A DNA stretch of 55,786 nt from Clostridia bacterium (GCA_017441945.1 JAFSBG010000181.1:1-55786); one strand, 5' to 3'. Shown: positions 1-9,730, numbered from the stretch's first letter. Notes: generated by a model from the letters alone, not told the origin. Translations and numbers: made by a program.

Positions 1-8
1 ATATGGAT

Positions 9-398
9 TTATTCTTTTATTGCCTTTTTTCTGCCAAATGCAAAAGCCAGCGCCATAAGCAAGCCGCTTATCACAGCAACCACCGCCATGCTTTCGACAA
101 ACAGACCTGCAAGGTATGAAATGCCCAATGTCGGCCAGAAGAACAGGTAGGCGATTTCCGCCAGAGTGCCCTGTCCTGCTATGAGATATACTGCAAAAGC
201 CACAACTGTCGGAGCGTGAAGCAAGGCGAAGGTGGTTATTTTGTTTTCGCCTGCCAGCTTATAGCTGACCATTGCCCAGTAAAGGAGAAATCCCACGCTG
301 AGTATGATTCCCGCCATGTCTGATGCGATGTACGCCACAACTGTGCCCCATATCATCGGCGTAAAGCCCAGAAGCAAAGTTTTAAGATTATTATTCAT
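9..398 (-). CDS. Small integral membrane protein, unknown function
   Basis: A 129-residue protein that is almost entirely hydrophobic, with about four or five predicted membrane helices and a short basic tail (GRKKAIKE). The ATG at 398 is preferred over the in-frame ATG at 410 because the GGAGG inside the upstream codons sits 5 nt before it. I do not recognise a family; the spacing of helices resembles small four-helix membrane proteins of Firmicutes with no known role. It is transcribed leftwards out of the window and has no visible partner gene. Confidence 0.6.
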   Translation of the reverse strand: MNNNLKTLLLGFTPMIWGTVVAYIASDMAGIILSVGFLLYWAMVSYKLAGENKITTFALLHAPTVVAFAVYLIAGQGTLAEIAYLFFWPTLGISYLAGLFVESMAVVAVISGLLMALAFAFGRKKAIKE

Positions 399-500
399 AT
401 TATCCTCCATTTGTATGGTTTGTTTTTATCTTTTGGTTATTAGACAAATGGGGCGGGATAAAAGTTTCGTTTCGGAGAAAATTTTTTACTGAGCCGGGAA

Positions 501-527
501 AGATTCTTCACTTCGTTCAGAATGACA
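501..527. repeat. Extragenic GATTCTTC...GAATGACA repeat
   Basis: A short imperfect palindrome starting AGATTCTTC and ending GAATGACA. Related copies occur at 3689-3718, 15039-15066 (inverted), 51368-51395 and 54020-54047. The type is common between genes in gut Firmicutes. The rest of the gap 399-572 shows nothing else. Confidence 0.7.
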
Positions 528-572
528 TAAAGGAGTGAATAGCACAGAGGGAGGCAAGATATATCAATGCAC

Positions 573-603
573 AAAAAGACCGCCATAATGACGGTCTTTT
601 CAT
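573..603 (-). terminator. Terminator of the M20 peptidase gene
   Basis: AAAAGACCG and CGGTCTTTT form a stem with a 9-nt loop, followed by a T-run on the minus strand. It lies 14 bases past the peptidase stop codon. Confidence 0.75.
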
Positions 604-616
604 ATTAAACATTTTA

Positions 617-1954
617 TTACTTGCCGTATGCAAGGAGAAGTCTGATATAGAAGTCGACATTGTCAGCAATGATGCTTGTGTCGATATGCTCGTTAACCTG
701 ATGTGCGCCGCCTGTCTTGGATGTGTGACGCATACCTGTGAAGCGGTAAACGCTCTTTGTGGAGCAGATATCGCAGTAGAAGCGGGAGTCTGTGCCGCCT
801 GTGAGCATGGAAGGAATGAATGTGATGCCAGGATACTTTTCTTCAACAACCTTGACGATAGTCTTATAGCCTTCGGATTCTGTGGAAGAAACTGCAGGTG
901 GGTTATGGCCCTTAACGAGTCTTACCTTAACGCCTTCAGGAACGATGCTTTCGAAATACTTCATCATATTGTCGAGAGTTTCGCCCGGGAGGAGACGTGT
1001 ATTGATGATGAGGGAGGACTTTTCAGGGAGGATATTAGCCTGGTCAGAGCCCTTTGCCATTGTTACAGAAGTTGTTGTACGTGTGAGAGCGTTGAGCTGT
1101 CTGTCTTCTGCGCAGATGAGCTTGAGCATATCCCAGTACTTTTCTGGGTCAGCATACATCATGCCGAGAGGGCCTTCTGTGAATGGTGCACGAGCCTTGA
1201 ATTCCTTGATAACCGGCTCTGTAAGTGTCTGTGGGAAGAGCTTTTCTTCGAGGATACAAGCTGTCTTGCCGATGATGCCGAGGGAGCTGTGCTTGCCTGG
1301 GGAAGCAGCGTGACCGCCCTTATCTTCCATTGTAAATTCGAAGTCGCCGTAGCCCTTTTCACATGGGAAAATTGTAGCAACAGGCTTGCCGTTGATTTCG
1401 CCGATGCCGCCGCATTCGTCGATAACGAGACCGAGGTCGACATTTCTGCGCTTGAGTTCTTCAACGATGAGACCTGCAGCAGCTTCAGGACCGCCCATGA
1501 TTTCTTCATTGTAGCCGAAAGCGAGATAGAGGTCATAATCAGGAACGAAACCGTCAGCGATGAGAAGTTCAAGAGCGTCCATATATGCCTGAATGTTGCA
1601 CTTGGAGTCTGTTACGCCTCTGCCCCAAAGGATGCCGTCTTCATCAAGAGTACCAACGTATGGAGGATACTTCCACATAGAGTGGTCGCCTTCAGGAACA
1701 ACGTCCTGATGAGCTGTGAGGAGGAGAGGAAGGCTCTTGCTCTTGCCTGTACCCTTCCAATGATAGAGAAGACCGACACGACCGACGATAGCCTTATCGA
1801 ATGTTTTATGTACGAGAGGATATGTCTCTTCAAGATACTTGTGGAAATCGAGGAATGCCTGCTTGTTGATCTTGTCAGGGTCAACGCTGGAGACAGTTGG
1901 GAACTGGACCATGCCCTGCAGATGTTTTGTGAAAAGTTCGTTATTGAGTGTCAT
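617..1954 (-). CDS. M20 family metallopeptidase (dipeptidase/deacylase type)
   Basis: A 445-residue cytoplasmic zinc hydrolase of the M20/ArgE/CPG2 superfamily, which cleaves dipeptides or N-acyl amino acids. The metal-site motifs are in the expected order: AHQDVVP (His82), GRGVTDSK (Asp116), the catalytic NEE (Glu150/151), DECGG further on, and a late GGAHQVNEH histidine. There is no signal peptide. AAAGGAG lies 9 nt before the ATG, and a sigma-A-like promoter is seen upstream. The exact substrate cannot be told; the nearby peptide importer fits a role in peptide use, but that is inference. Confidence 0.88.
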   Translation of the reverse strand: MTLNNELFTKHLQGMVQFPTVSSVDPDKINKQAFLDFHKYLEETYPLVHKTFDKAIVGRVGLLYHWKGTGKSKSLPLLLTAHQDVVPEGDHSMWKYPPYVGTLDEDGILWGRGVTDSKCNIQAYMDALELLIADGFVPDYDLYLAFGYNEEIMGGPEAAAGLIVEELKRRNVDLGLVIDECGGIGEINGKPVATIFPCEKGYGDFEFTMEDKGGHAASPGKHSSLGIIGKTACILEEKLFPQTLTEPVIKEFKARAPFTEGPLGMMYADPEKYWDMLKLICAEDRQLNALTRTTTSVTMAKGSDQANILPEKSSLIINTRLLPGETLDNMMKYFESIVPEGVKVRLVKGHNPPAVSSTESEGYKTIVKVVEEKYPGITFIPSMLTGGTDSRFYCDICSTKSVYRFTGMRHTSKTGGAHQVNEHIDTSIIADNVDFYIRLLLAYGK

Positions 1955-1990
1955 AACAAAATCTCCTTTGAAATTTATTCGTCTGGTAAT

Positions 1991-2019
1991 ATTTTACCAC
2001 TTTATAAAAGGCTTTTCAA
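1991..2019 (-). promoter_or_regulatory. Promoter of the M20 peptidase
   Basis: TTGAAA (2014-2019 read on the minus strand), a 17-bp spacer and TAAAAT (1991-1996). It sits between the metallophosphoesterase stop and the peptidase start, so the peptidase can be transcribed alone. Confidence 0.65.
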
Positions 2020-2029
2020 TTGGTAAAAA

Positions 2030-2818
2030 CTACATAGATTTTGACTTCAAAATTGTATAATCAGGCGAAACAGCGTGCTGTGTAAAGCTTATTTCCTTTC
2101 CCTCAAGCTTACATTCATTCCACGCCATCTTTTCTGTGTAGACGTAGATGTTGTCCTTGATGCGAGGCTCGATGCCGAAGCACATCGACTCGCCTGTGAT
2201 GTGGATTCTGCCGTGGAAGAAGCTGACGCAGTTGATGTGGGCATGACCGTTGATGAAGCCGATGATGTCGCTTTTCTCGATGATTTCGCTCAGGTCATAT
2301 TCGGTTGTGAGGGCATTGCCGTCATTTTCCCACTTGAATGGATGATGTGTGATGACGATAGTGCCGCGGCCGTAGTTTTCAGCAAGGGTATTTTTCAAAA
2401 AGTCGCACTGCTCCTTGCACAGCCAGCCCTTCATGCCATAGTGGAATGCACTGTCGAGAGTGATGATACGCAGGTCATCGTGGTAGAAAACATCGTAATA
2501 AGGCTTGCCCGTCGGCTCCTTGCCGAGAAATCCGACACGGAAATTGTCAGCTCTGTCGTGGTTGCCCATCGTGCAGAATACAGGAACATCGGGATGATAT
2601 CTGTCGAAAATAGCTTTGAGCTTTGCATAATCCTCAGGCTCGCCCTCATGGACTGTGTCACCCGTGAACAAAATAAAGTCAGGTTTCGCCATATTATCCA
2701 ATACAAAATGCAATTTTTCAACAGGATTATACTTTTCGTTTACCTCTTTTACAAAATCACTGCTGCCTTCACAGCAAAAATGTGTGTCACTTATATGAGC
2801 AAATTTCAAATCTTTCAT
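2030..2818 (-). CDS. Calcineurin-like metallophosphoesterase
   Basis: A 262-residue cytoplasmic phosphoesterase with the full binuclear metal motif set: DTH at residues 11-13, GDTVHEG (Asp54), GNHD (Asn86-His87), THHP and a final GHAH. The size and motif spacing resemble the CpdA/Icc group, which hydrolyses cyclic nucleotides or other phosphodiesters; the substrate is not deducible. AAGGAG precedes the ATG. It is divergent from the cell-wall amidase gene at 2943 and followed closely by the M20 peptidase, with no terminator seen between them. Confidence 0.88.
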   Translation of the reverse strand: MKDLKFAHISDTHFCCEGSSDFVKEVNEKYNPVEKLHFVLDNMAKPDFILFTGDTVHEGEPEDYAKLKAIFDRYHPDVPVFCTMGNHDRADNFRVGFLGKEPTGKPYYDVFYHDDLRIITLDSAFHYGMKGWLCKEQCDFLKNTLAENYGRGTIVITHHPFKWENDGNALTTEYDLSEIIEKSDIIGFINGHAHINCVSFFHGRIHITGESMCFGIEPRIKDNIYVYTEKMAWNECKLEGKEISFTQHAVSPDYTILKSKSM

Positions 2819-2891
2819 GGTATCTCCTTTTTTCTTACATTTTTCTTAAAAGGTTATTATGTGAGATTTTTTGTGTTATAATTGAAACGTC

Positions 2892-2903
2892 AGGACAAGT
2901 CCT
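2892..2903. promoter_or_regulatory. Short dyad in the divergent promoter region
   Basis: AGGACAAGTCCT, a 12-bp dyad, lies between a TATAAT at about 2876-2881 and an AT-rich stretch before the amidase start. It may be an operator for either divergent gene; no regulator is identified. Confidence 0.3.
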
Positions 2904-2942
2904 TCCGTCTATAATTATAGTACAAATTATAGGAAATGTAAA

Positions 2943-3566
2943 ATGAAAAGAGTAAAATATTTGATTTTGGCGGCAATAATTCTTGCTACGGCAGTTTATT
3001 TTGTATATGTGAATATTTCCCTTGGGGAAATCAGGGTTATCATGCTCGACCCGGGACACGGTGCCACCGACAATGGGTGCAGTTACTTTGGTATCAATGA
3101 GAAAGATATAAATTATGATATTGCATTGCGCACCAAAGGTCAGCTTGAACGGCTTGGCTATAAAGTGATATTCACTCACGATGACAAGGAGTACATTTCA
3201 CCTCATGGACGGGCTAAACTTGCTAACCGTAAAGGTGCTGACCTTTACATAAGTGTTCACCAGAATGCGGCTGAAAACAGCGATGCAAAGGGCATTGAAA
3301 CCTGGTTTTCGGTGAGAAATCCCCACAGCAAGCGGTTGGCGGAAGCTATTCAGACTTCACTTGTTGACAACACGAAGTCCGAGGACAGAGGTGTGAAAGT
3401 CACGGCAAGTCTGGTTGTTGTGCGCGAAACGAAAATGCCATCCGTTCTTATTGAATGTGGATTTTTATCTAATCTGAGTGAGCGGGAGTTGCTTGCTAGT
3501 GAAAATTATCGACAGATTACAGCTGAAAGTATTGCACATGCTGTGAATGATTTTGCCCAGAATTAG
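2943..3566 (+). CDS. N-acetylmuramoyl-L-alanine amidase (Amidase_3)
   Basis: A 207-residue cell-wall hydrolase that cleaves the bond between N-acetylmuramic acid and L-alanine in peptidoglycan. One N-terminal membrane or signal segment (residues 4-24) places the catalytic domain outside the membrane. Zinc ligands are visible as LDPGHG (His39), NEKD (Glu53) and SVHQNA (His106), and the catalytic glutamate is in LIECGF (Glu171). There is no SH3, SPOR or other wall-binding domain, so this is a minimal membrane-anchored amidase, like the CwlD type linked to spore cortex in some Firmicutes. The CwlD assignment is only possible, not shown. Confidence 0.9.
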   Translation: MKRVKYLILAAIILATAVYFVYVNISLGEIRVIMLDPGHGATDNGCSYFGINEKDINYDIALRTKGQLERLGYKVIFTHDDKEYISPHGRAKLANRKGADLYISVHQNAAENSDAKGIETWFSVRNPHSKRLAEAIQTSLVDNTKSEDRGVKVTASLVVVRETKMPSVLIECGFLSNLSERELLASENYRQITAESIAHAVNDFAQN

Positions 3567-3590
3567 CCCCATTACAACTGCATATATATA

Positions 3591-3632
3591 GAAAAGGCGC
3601 GGAAATTTATGGTTTTCGTGCTTTTTCTTTGT
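3591..3632 (+). terminator. Terminator of the amidase gene
   Basis: A 15-bp stem with three G-T wobbles (3591-3605 with 3613-3627) and a 7-nt loop, ending in a T-rich tract. Confidence 0.65.
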
Positions 3633-3644
3633 AGATAATTTTAC

Positions 3645-3765
3645 GGGAGGGGCAAGCGGCCTCCCTACAGGATTGTACAGATGACGGGAGATTCTTCGGC
3701 TTTGCCTCAGAATGACATGATAAAATGAGATTATATTCGGGAGGGCGCGGAGACCCTCCCCTACG
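3645..3765. repeat. Cluster of GC-rich extragenic hairpins
   Basis: Three elements in a row: a GGGAGG...CCTCCC hairpin (3645-3669), a GATTCTTC...GAATGACA repeat (3689-3718), and a GGGAGGG...CCCTCCC hairpin ending CCCTACG (3738-3765). Close relatives of the last occur at 16792, 45543 and 54671. Confidence 0.75.
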
Positions 3766-3779
3766 GATTTAAGAAATGC

Positions 3780-3809
3780 AAAAAGGACACCCTTTCGGAT
3801 GTCCTTTTT
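3780..3809 (-). terminator. Terminator of the peptide transporter operon
   Basis: AAAAAGGACAyCC pairs with GGrTGTCCTTTTT around a 4-nt loop. It is symmetric, so it works on both strands; it lies 23 bases past the last ABC gene. Confidence 0.85.
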
Positions 3810-3832
3810 ATTTAATTCAAAAGATTGATGAA

Positions 3833-4774
3833 TTAGAAGAGGTGGCACATTACTTCGTGACCTGGTGCGATTTCCTTCATCTTTGGTTCTTCCTTGAAGC
3901 AAATATCCTTAGCATGGATACAACGTGGAGCAAAGCGGCACATTGGCTTTGGTTCGATTGGGGAAGTGATTTCACCCTTGAGGATAATTCTTTCACGCTT
4001 ATTGCCGAGCTTTGGAAGTGGAATAGCGGAGAGAAGAGCCTGTGTATATGGGTGAGATGGGTTAGCAAAGAGTTTTTCAGAAGGAGCCTTTTCGATCAAA
4101 CGACCGAGGTACATAACAGCGATATCATCAGAGAAGTAGTTAACAACAGACAAGTCGTGAGTGATAAAGATGTATGTAAGGCCACGCTGTTCCTGGAGTT
4201 CCTGGAGGAGGTTGAGGATCTGAGCCTGAATAGAAACGTCGAGAGCGGAAACTGGTTCGTCACAAACGATGAACTTTGGATCGAGTGCGAGAGCACGTGC
4301 GATACCGATACGCTGACGACGGCCACCGTCGAGTTCGTGTGGATAAGAGTTTGTGAGACGTTCAGCAAGACCAACTGTCTTCATGAGTTCCTGTGTATGA
4401 GCGTCAACTTCTGCCTTTGTAGCATACATCTTGTGGAGCTTCATTGGCTCTGCGATGATTTCGGAAACGGACATACGTGGGTTGATGGAAGAATATGGGT
4501 CCTGGAAAACGATCTGCATCTTACGGCGCATCTGACGAAGAGCTTCCTTATCGAGAGCTGTAACGTCCTGGCCGTCGAATACTACCTTACCAGCTGTTGG
4601 TTCGAGAAGACGGAGAACAGCACGGCCTGTTGTGGACTTACCACAGCCGGATTCACCTACGACACCGAGTGTCTTACCTTCTTCGATCTTGAAGGATACA
4701 TCGTCAACAGCATGAAGGTTGCCCTTTGGAGTCTTAAAATATTTTCTAAGATCAGTTACTTCTAATAATGCCAT
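3833..4774 (-). CDS. oppF: Oligopeptide/dipeptide ABC transporter ATPase F
   Basis: A 313-residue ATPase subunit of a peptide importer at the inner face of the membrane. It has Walker [11 protein letters not shown]-loop FQDPYSS, Walker B FIVCDEP and the H-loop THDLS. The C-terminal peptide-transporter extension carries the CRFAPRC cysteine motif. The signature region reads LDGGRRQR where LSGGQRQR is usual. The start at 4774 was chosen because GGAG lies 6 nt upstream and the ATG overlaps the oppD stop as TAATG; an upstream in-frame start at 4825 would run into oppD. Whether it is Opp or Dpp cannot be decided. Confidence 0.9.
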   Translation of the reverse strand: MALLEVTDLRKYFKTPKGNLHAVDDVSFKIEEGKTLGVVGESGCGKSTTGRAVLRLLEPTAGKVVFDGQDVTALDKEALRQMRRKMQIVFQDPYSSINPRMSVSEIIAEPMKLHKMYATKAEVDAHTQELMKTVGLAERLTNSYPHELDGGRRQRIGIARALALDPKFIVCDEPVSALDVSIQAQILNLLQELQEQRGLTYIFITHDLSVVNYFSDDIAVMYLGRLIEKAPSEKLFANPSHPYTQALLSAIPLPKLGNKRERIILKGEITSPIEPKPMCRFAPRCIHAKDICFKEEPKMKEIAPGHEVMCHLF

Positions 4775-5778
4775 TATTTGCTCCATCCTTTCAATTTGAA
4801 GTTCTTGTCCTGGTATGCCAAGCAAGCAGCATAATGAGTATCGCTGTACTTAACAAGTGCAGGCTTTTCTGTCTTACACTGCTCTGTTGCATACTGGCAA
4901 CGTGGAGCAAATGCGCAGCCCTTAGGGAGCTTTGTTGGGTCAGGCATAAGACCTGGAATTGGCTTAAGCTTTGCAGCTCTGTTATCAACGTCTGGGAGGG
5001 AGTTGAAGAGACCTTCTGTGTATGGGTGCATTGTGTTGTTGAAGACGTCTTCGAGGTTACCTCTTTCAACGATAGAACCAGCATACATGATGGAAACTTC
5101 GTCACATGTTTCAGCAACGATACCAAGGTCATGAGTGATCATGATTGTGGATGTCTTGAACTGCTGCTTGAGGTTGTTCATGAGTTCGAGAACCTGAGCC
5201 TGGATTGTAACGTCGAGAGCTGTTGTTGGTTCGTCAGCGATGAGGAGCTTTGGAGAACATGCGAGAGCGATAGCGATAACAACACGCTGCTTCATGCCGC
5301 CGGAGAACTGGTGAGGATATTCTGTGTGTCTTTCACCTGGAATACCTACGACTTCGAGCATTTCCATAGCTCTCTTAACTGTGTCTTCCTTCTTCATCTG
5401 TGGGTTGTGGATAGCAACAACTTCTGCGATCTGATCACCAACAGTGAGAACTGGGTTAAGGGATGTCATTGGGTCCTGGAAGATCATGGAAACAACGTTA
5501 CCACGGATTTCACGCATTTCCTTTTCGGAAGCTGCCATGATATCAACGCCGTCGAGAATAATCTTACCGGACTTTACCTTTCCTGGTGGGTCTGGAACGA
5601 GGCGGAGGATGGAAAGAGCTGTTGTTGTCTTACCGCAACCTGTTTCACCTACGAGGCCCATTGTCTTGCCTTCAGCAAGCTTGATGTCGATGCCGTTAAC
5701 TGCTTCAACGATACCTTCGTCTGTTTCGTAGTGAACGACAACGTCAGTCATATCGAGCAAATACTTATTGTTTTCCAT
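4774..5778 (-). CDS. oppD: Oligopeptide/dipeptide ABC transporter ATPase D
   Basis: A 334-residue partner ATPase. Walker A is GETGCGKTT, the Q-loop [10 protein letters not shown], the signature FSGGMKQR, Walker B LLIADEPT, and the H-loop THDLG. It ends in the oligopeptide transporter C-terminal domain with a CAFAPRC-type motif. It is the third gene of the B-C-D-F operon, 11 bases after oppC and translationally coupled to oppF. Confidence 0.92.
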   Translation of the reverse strand: MENNKYLLDMTDVVVHYETDEGIVEAVNGIDIKLAEGKTMGLVGETGCGKTTTALSILRLVPDPPGKVKSGKIILDGVDIMAASEKEMREIRGNVVSMIFQDPMTSLNPVLTVGDQIAEVVAIHNPQMKKEDTVKRAMEMLEVVGIPGERHTEYPHQFSGGMKQRVVIAIALACSPKLLIADEPTTALDVTIQAQVLELMNNLKQQFKTSTIMITHDLGIVAETCDEVSIMYAGSIVERGNLEDVFNNTMHPYTEGLFNSLPDVDNRAAKLKPIPGLMPDPTKLPKGCAFAPRCQYATEQCKTEKPALVKYSDTHYAACLAYQDKNFKLKGWSK

Positions 5779-5789
5779 AATTTCTCTCC

Positions 5790-6662
5790 TTATCTCTTAA
5801 GTTTTGGGTCGAGAGCGTCACGGAGACCGTCACCGAGAAGGTTAAAGGCCAAGATTGTGATCATGATAGCGAGACCTGGGTACAATGTGATGTGCTGAGC
5901 ATCACGGAGATACATACGGCCGCCAGAAAGCATAGAGCCCCATTCTGGTGTTGGTGGGGAAATACCAAGACCGATAAATGAGAGAGAAGAAATAGAAAGA
6001 ATACAGGAAGCCATACGCATGGAAACCTGAACGATAACTGGGGAAAGGGAGTTAGGGATGATGTGTGTTGTGATGATGTGGGAGTCCTTAGCACCGATAG
6101 CACGAGCAGCTTCGATGAATTCCTGGTCCTTAACTGTAATAACCTGAGAACGGAGCATACGGGAGAAGGATGGAACAGAGGAAACACCAAGAGCGATCAT
6201 AAGACAGCCAATGGATGTACCGAAAGCTGCAACGAGTGTGATAGCAAGGAGCAGCTGTGGGATAGCCATAAATACGTCGAGAACACGCATGATGATCATG
6301 TCAACCTTGCCGCCGAAGTAACCAGCGGAGGAACCAAGGATAAGGCCGCAGACCATAGCGAGCATAGTTGCGAAGAAGCCTACGAGGAGGGAGATTCTGG
6401 AACCATGAACGATACGAGCGAACATATCACGGCCGAATTCGTCTGTGCCGAGGATGTGTTCTGCGGAAGGACCTTCAAGACGGATCTTAACATTCTGGAA
6501 AATAGCTTCGTCTTCGTAGTCGCAGATAAAGTCTGCGCAGATAGCGATGAGGATGAGTGATACAACGATAATACCACCGAGAACAGCCATGCGGTTCTTT
6601 GCGAGACGCTTAAGAACGTCGCCCCACATGCTGCGCTTTTTATTAGTTTTCTTAGCTTCCAT
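5790..6662 (-). CDS. oppC: Peptide ABC transporter permease C
   Basis: A 290-residue inner membrane permease with an N-terminal cytoplasmic tail rich in K/R, then six predicted helices. The binding-protein-dependent transport signature [21 protein letters not shown] that docks the ATPases is near residues 182-202. It forms the membrane channel with the B subunit. It lies 22 bases after oppB in the same operon. Confidence 0.92.
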   Translation of the reverse strand: MEAKKTNKKRSMWGDVLKRLAKNRMAVLGGIIVVSLILIAICADFICDYEDEAIFQNVKIRLEGPSAEHILGTDEFGRDMFARIVHGSRISLLVGFFATMLAMVCGLILGSSAGYFGGKVDMIIMRVLDVFMAIPQLLLAITLVAAFGTSIGCLMIALGVSSVPSFSRMLRSQVITVKDQEFIEAARAIGAKDSHIITTHIIPNSLSPVIVQVSMRMASCILSISSLSFIGLGISPPTPEWGSMLSGGRMYLRDAQHITLYPGLAIMITILAFNLLGDGLRDALDPKLKR

Positions 6663-6684
6663 TAAAATTTATCCTCCTTAAACC

Positions 6685-7611
6685 TTATTTGTACTCAGCC
6701 TTGATTCGTGGATCGATAAATGCATAAAGGATGTCAACGAAGAGGTTAACTACCGAGAAGATGATTGTTGTAACGATAAGACAACCAAGAATCATAGGTG
6801 TATCCTTCTGCTTGATACCATCAACGAGGAGACGGCCGCAACCTGGGATGGAGAAAACTGTTTCTGTAAGAACGGAACCACCGAGCATACCGCCGATCTG
6901 CATACCGATCATTGTAACAACTGGGATGAGGGCATTACGGAGTGCGTGCTTAAGAATAACTGTCTTCTGGTTAACGCCCTTAGCCTTAGCAGTTCTGATA
7001 TAGTCAGCACGAATAACTTCGAGCATGGAAGAACGAGTAAGACGTGTGATAGTAGCCATCGAGGATGTACCGAGGGAGATGGATGGAAGGATAAAGGACT
7101 TCCAGGAACCTACGCCGCCGGATGGAACCCAACCGAGGTTAAGTGCGAATGTGAGGATGAGGAGAAGACCAAGCCAGAAGGATGGCATGGAAATACCCAA
7201 GAGAGCACAAACCATCAGAACGTTATCGAAGATGGAGTACTGGTAAACAGCGGAGATGATACCGATTGGAAGAGCGAGGGAAACAGCAACCAACATGCCC
7301 CAGAATGTAAGTGTAATTGTTGGTGGGAACGCTGTGATGATTTCGCCCATAACGTCACGGCTCTTAGCCCATGACTTACCAAGGTCACCTCTACACAGCT
7401 TAGCCATGTAGTTGAGATACTGGATGATGAACGGTTTATCCAAACCGAGTTCCTTACGAACTTCCTGAATAGCTTCTTCTGTAGCTTCGATACCGAGGAT
7501 GATAGCAACTGGATCACCTGGTGCGAAGTCGAGGATGAAGTAAACCAAGAAAGTTACGCCGATGATAACAGGAATAAGCATAATCAATCTTTTGAAAATA
7601 TACTTGTACAT
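6685..7611 (-). CDS. oppB: Peptide ABC transporter permease B
   Basis: A 308-residue permease, first gene of the operon. It begins with the typical MYKYIFKRL start and FAPGDP motif and has the ATPase-coupling EAA-like loop (YIRTAKAKGVNQKTVILKHA) near residues 198-217. GGAGG lies just upstream of the ATG. No substrate-binding protein gene is in the operon; candidates are the two lipoproteins at 21777 and 23470. Confidence 0.92.
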   Translation of the reverse strand: MYKYIFKRLIMLIPVIIGVTFLVYFILDFAPGDPVAIILGIEATEEAIQEVRKELGLDKPFIIQYLNYMAKLCRGDLGKSWAKSRDVMGEIITAFPPTITLTFWGMLVAVSLALPIGIISAVYQYSIFDNVLMVCALLGISMPSFWLGLLLILTFALNLGWVPSGGVGSWKSFILPSISLGTSSMATITRLTRSSMLEVIRADYIRTAKAKGVNQKTVILKHALRNALIPVVTMIGMQIGGMLGGSVLTETVFSIPGCGRLLVDGIKQKDTPMILGCLIVTTIIFSVVNLFVDILYAFIDPRIKAEYK

Positions 7612-7690
7612 ACGACCTCCATTAAAAATGTTTAATTTTTGCCTGACTCAAATGTTCTGGGGGCATTTAAGCAGGGCTATTTATTGTAAA

Positions 7691-7719
7691 AGTATAGCAC
7701 GATTTTTTTTACCTGAACA
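7691..7719 (-). promoter_or_regulatory. Probable promoter of oppBCDF
   Basis: TATACT (7691-7696 on the minus strand) with a weak -35 TGTTCA 17 bp upstream. It predicts a leader of about 70 nt before oppB. Confidence 0.45.
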
Positions 7720-7801
7720 GTATGTAAAATAGCAAAAAAATCTGTCGAAATTTTGTGCAAAACTAACAAAACTCCGAAAAAAGTGTGTTTTTTTCGTGTT
7801 T

Positions 7802-8209
7802 TTATTCGATTTTCTGGTCGAAAATCAAACCAATCAAGCCCAAAGTTTTTTCGACAACTTCCAGACATCTTACATCTTCCTTGCGAAACTCAGCTTTGAT
7901 CTTTTCGCAGTCGGTGCTGTGGAACATGGTGCTGAACTCATTCATAAACGCTTTCATCTTCTCTCTTTGCTCTTCACATTTATGAAGACATCCATTGCCA
8001 TATTTCAGCCCGATGGCGGCCAGACCGCCGGCACAAGCGCCGCAAAGGTCTCCGACACCGCAGCCCCCGGCAAAGCTTCCGATGACTTTAACGAGATCCT
8101 CGCTCAATGGTAACTCATAAAGCCGGCATGCTCCTTTGAGAACTGCTTCGGCACAGCTGTTGTCCTGCTCTATGAACAACTGATATGCCGTTTCTTTGAC
8201 ACTATTCAT
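7802..8209 (-). CDS. C_GCAxxG_C_C family redox protein
   Basis: A 135-residue protein matching the family named for its cysteine pattern: DNSCAEAV, GGCGVGDLCGACAGG, then single cysteines in GCLHKC, TDCEK and VRCLEV. Members are small cytoplasmic proteins with a conserved Cys/Gly core, often near redox or metal genes; the function is unknown. The start at 8209 was chosen for the AAAGGAGGG site 6 nt upstream rather than the longer frame from 8317. It has its own promoter and is divergent from the decarboxylase gene at 8399. Confidence 0.8.
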   Translation of the reverse strand: MNSVKETAYQLFIEQDNSCAEAVLKGACRLYELPLSEDLVKVIGSFAGGCGVGDLCGACAGGLAAIGLKYGNGCLHKCEEQREKMKAFMNEFSTMFHSTDCEKIKAEFRKEDVRCLEVVEKTLGLIGLIFDQKIE

Positions 8210-8288
8210 TTTTATCCCTCCTTTGTCCATTGTTATGAACCTGAGAAATAAATTATTACTGTTCGTGCTCCAATAATAATTTGTAAAT

Positions 8289-8317
8289 ATTGTATCACAT
8301 TTTCTCGCATAATTCAA
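8289..8317 (-). promoter_or_regulatory. Promoter of the C_GCAxxG_C_C gene
   Basis: TTGAAT, a 17-bp spacer and TACAAT on the minus strand. It is back to back with the promoter at 8329. Confidence 0.6.
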
Positions 8318-8328
8318 TAAAAATTCGC

Positions 8329-8357
8329 TTTATTTACAATTATTTTTATGATATAAT
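8329..8357 (+). promoter_or_regulatory. Promoter of the decarboxylase and possibly darA-holB-ricT-trmL
   Basis: TATAAT at 8352-8357 with a TGn extended -10 and a weak -35 (TTTATT) 17 bp upstream. Confidence 0.55.
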
Positions 8358-8398
8358 GGTCTCGATCTGAAAAAAGCTGTTAAAAAAGGAAAAATTTG

Positions 8399-9730
8399 AT
8401 GGACTATACATTATATAATATAATAAAGGCTCTTGCAGAAAAGGGCAAAAAGCGTTTTCACATGCCGGGGCATAAAGGGCATCCGTTGGGCACTCTGCTT
8501 GACGGGGCGTATTTTATCGACTATACCGAAACGCCTGACACGGGCGATTTATACGGCGATGACCATGACTTCATCAATGAAGCCGAGGAGCGCGCGGCAA
8601 GATATTTCGGCGCCGAAAGCTGTCTTTTTCTCACCTGCGGCGCCACTCAGGGTATAAAGTCGGCACTTTATACCTTCACAAATGGCAAAAACAGCCTGCT
8701 TGTCGACAGAAACACCCACAAATCCATACTGGACACCTGCGTGCTGCTCGACATCATGCCGAAATATATCGTGCCTGAGTTTGATGGCGAATTGGGCATT
8801 ACAAAGGGCTTCAAGCTTGACGAACTGGATAGAATCCTGGCTGAAAATTCCGATATTTCGGCTTTTATCATCACAAGTCCAACTTATTACGGCTACTGCC
8901 ACGATGTGAAGGCTGTTGCTGATGTATGTCACAGCCACGATGTCAAGCTCATCGTTGATTCCGCTCACGGCAGCCATCTCAAGGCTTGCGGTGCTCCTGA
9001 CCCTGTGACAGACGGGGCTGACGCTGTCATTTTTTCGGCGCACAAGACCTTGCCGAGCCTTACTCAGGGGGCTTATCTCCTTCTTCGTGACGGCAATTAT
9101 GCCGAAAAGGCCCGCCGAGGCTGTATTATGTTCGGCACCACTTCCCCTTCCTACCCTATGATGGCTTCGCTTGATATAGGCAGGGAATTTATTGAAAAAC
9201 TGGACGAAAACACGAAGAACAACGTGATAAATGCCTGCGCTGATGTACGCAGACGGCTTGAAAACATGGGCTTCATCTCCCCTTGTCTGGGCGACCCTCT
9301 GCGTATTACAATATGCTGCAAGGGTCTTGGCTATGAGCTTTACGACCATTTTATGGCTCACGGAATCGTTGCCGAAATGGCTGACGACAACAATGTTGTC
9401 ATGATAGTGACTTTCTCCGATGAATTGGCTGATATAGCCCTGATTGCCGATATCGCCGCTTATTTTTCTCTTGAAAACGATAAAGGCCATGTAATCGCAG
9501 GCGGTATGCCGATGAGCGAGGCTGTGATTTCCCCGCGCGAGGCTTTCTTCGGTGATAAGATTAAGATGCCGCTTAAAAACGCCGTCGGAATGGTGGCGGG
9601 CGAAAATATTTATATCTATCCGCCTGGGGTGCCTATCATCGCACTTGGTGAAAAAATAGACGAAAAATCTCTTGAATATTTAACCGAAATACGATATAAT
9701 ATAGATAAGGAAATAGCAGTTGTAAAGTAA
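8399..9730 (+). CDS. Orn/Lys/Arg decarboxylase-family PLP enzyme
   Basis: A 443-residue fold-type I PLP enzyme of the SpeA/YaaO group, which decarboxylates basic amino acids in polyamine synthesis. The N-terminal FHMPGHKG motif, the GATQGI cofactor-phosphate loop and the Schiff-base lysine in FSAHKTLP are all present. It is shorter than the inducible 700-residue decarboxylases because the N-terminal wing domain is absent. ATG 8399 has AAGGA 8 nt upstream; a TTG directly before it is ignored. In B. subtilis the related yaaO also precedes darA-holB-ricT. Confidence 0.85.
   Translation: MDYTLYNIIKALAEKGKKRFHMPGHKGHPLGTLLDGAYFIDYTETPDTGDLYGDDHDFINEAEERAARYFGAESCLFLTCGATQGIKSALYTFTNGKNSLLVDRNTHKSILDTCVLLDIMPKYIVPEFDGELGITKGFKLDELDRILAENSDISAFIITSPTYYGYCHDVKAVADVCHSHDVKLIVDSAHGSHLKACGAPDPVTDGADAVIFSAHKTLPSLTQGAYLLLRDGNYAEKARRGCIMFGTTSPSYPMMASLDIGREFIEKLDENTKNNVINACADVRRRLENMGFISPCLGDPLRITICCKGLGYELYDHFMAHGIVAEMADDNNVVMIVTFSDELADIALIADIAAYFSLENDKGHVIAGGMPMSEAVISPREAFFGDKIKMPLKNAVGMVAGENIYIYPPGVPIIALGEKIDEKSLEYLTEIRYNIDKEIAVVK

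Noticed and set aside
3833-4774. Loss of function in oppF because of the odd signature (LDGGRRQR)
   Set aside because: All other ATPase motifs are intact and related peptide transporters tolerate changes in this signature, so there is no case for a pseudogene.
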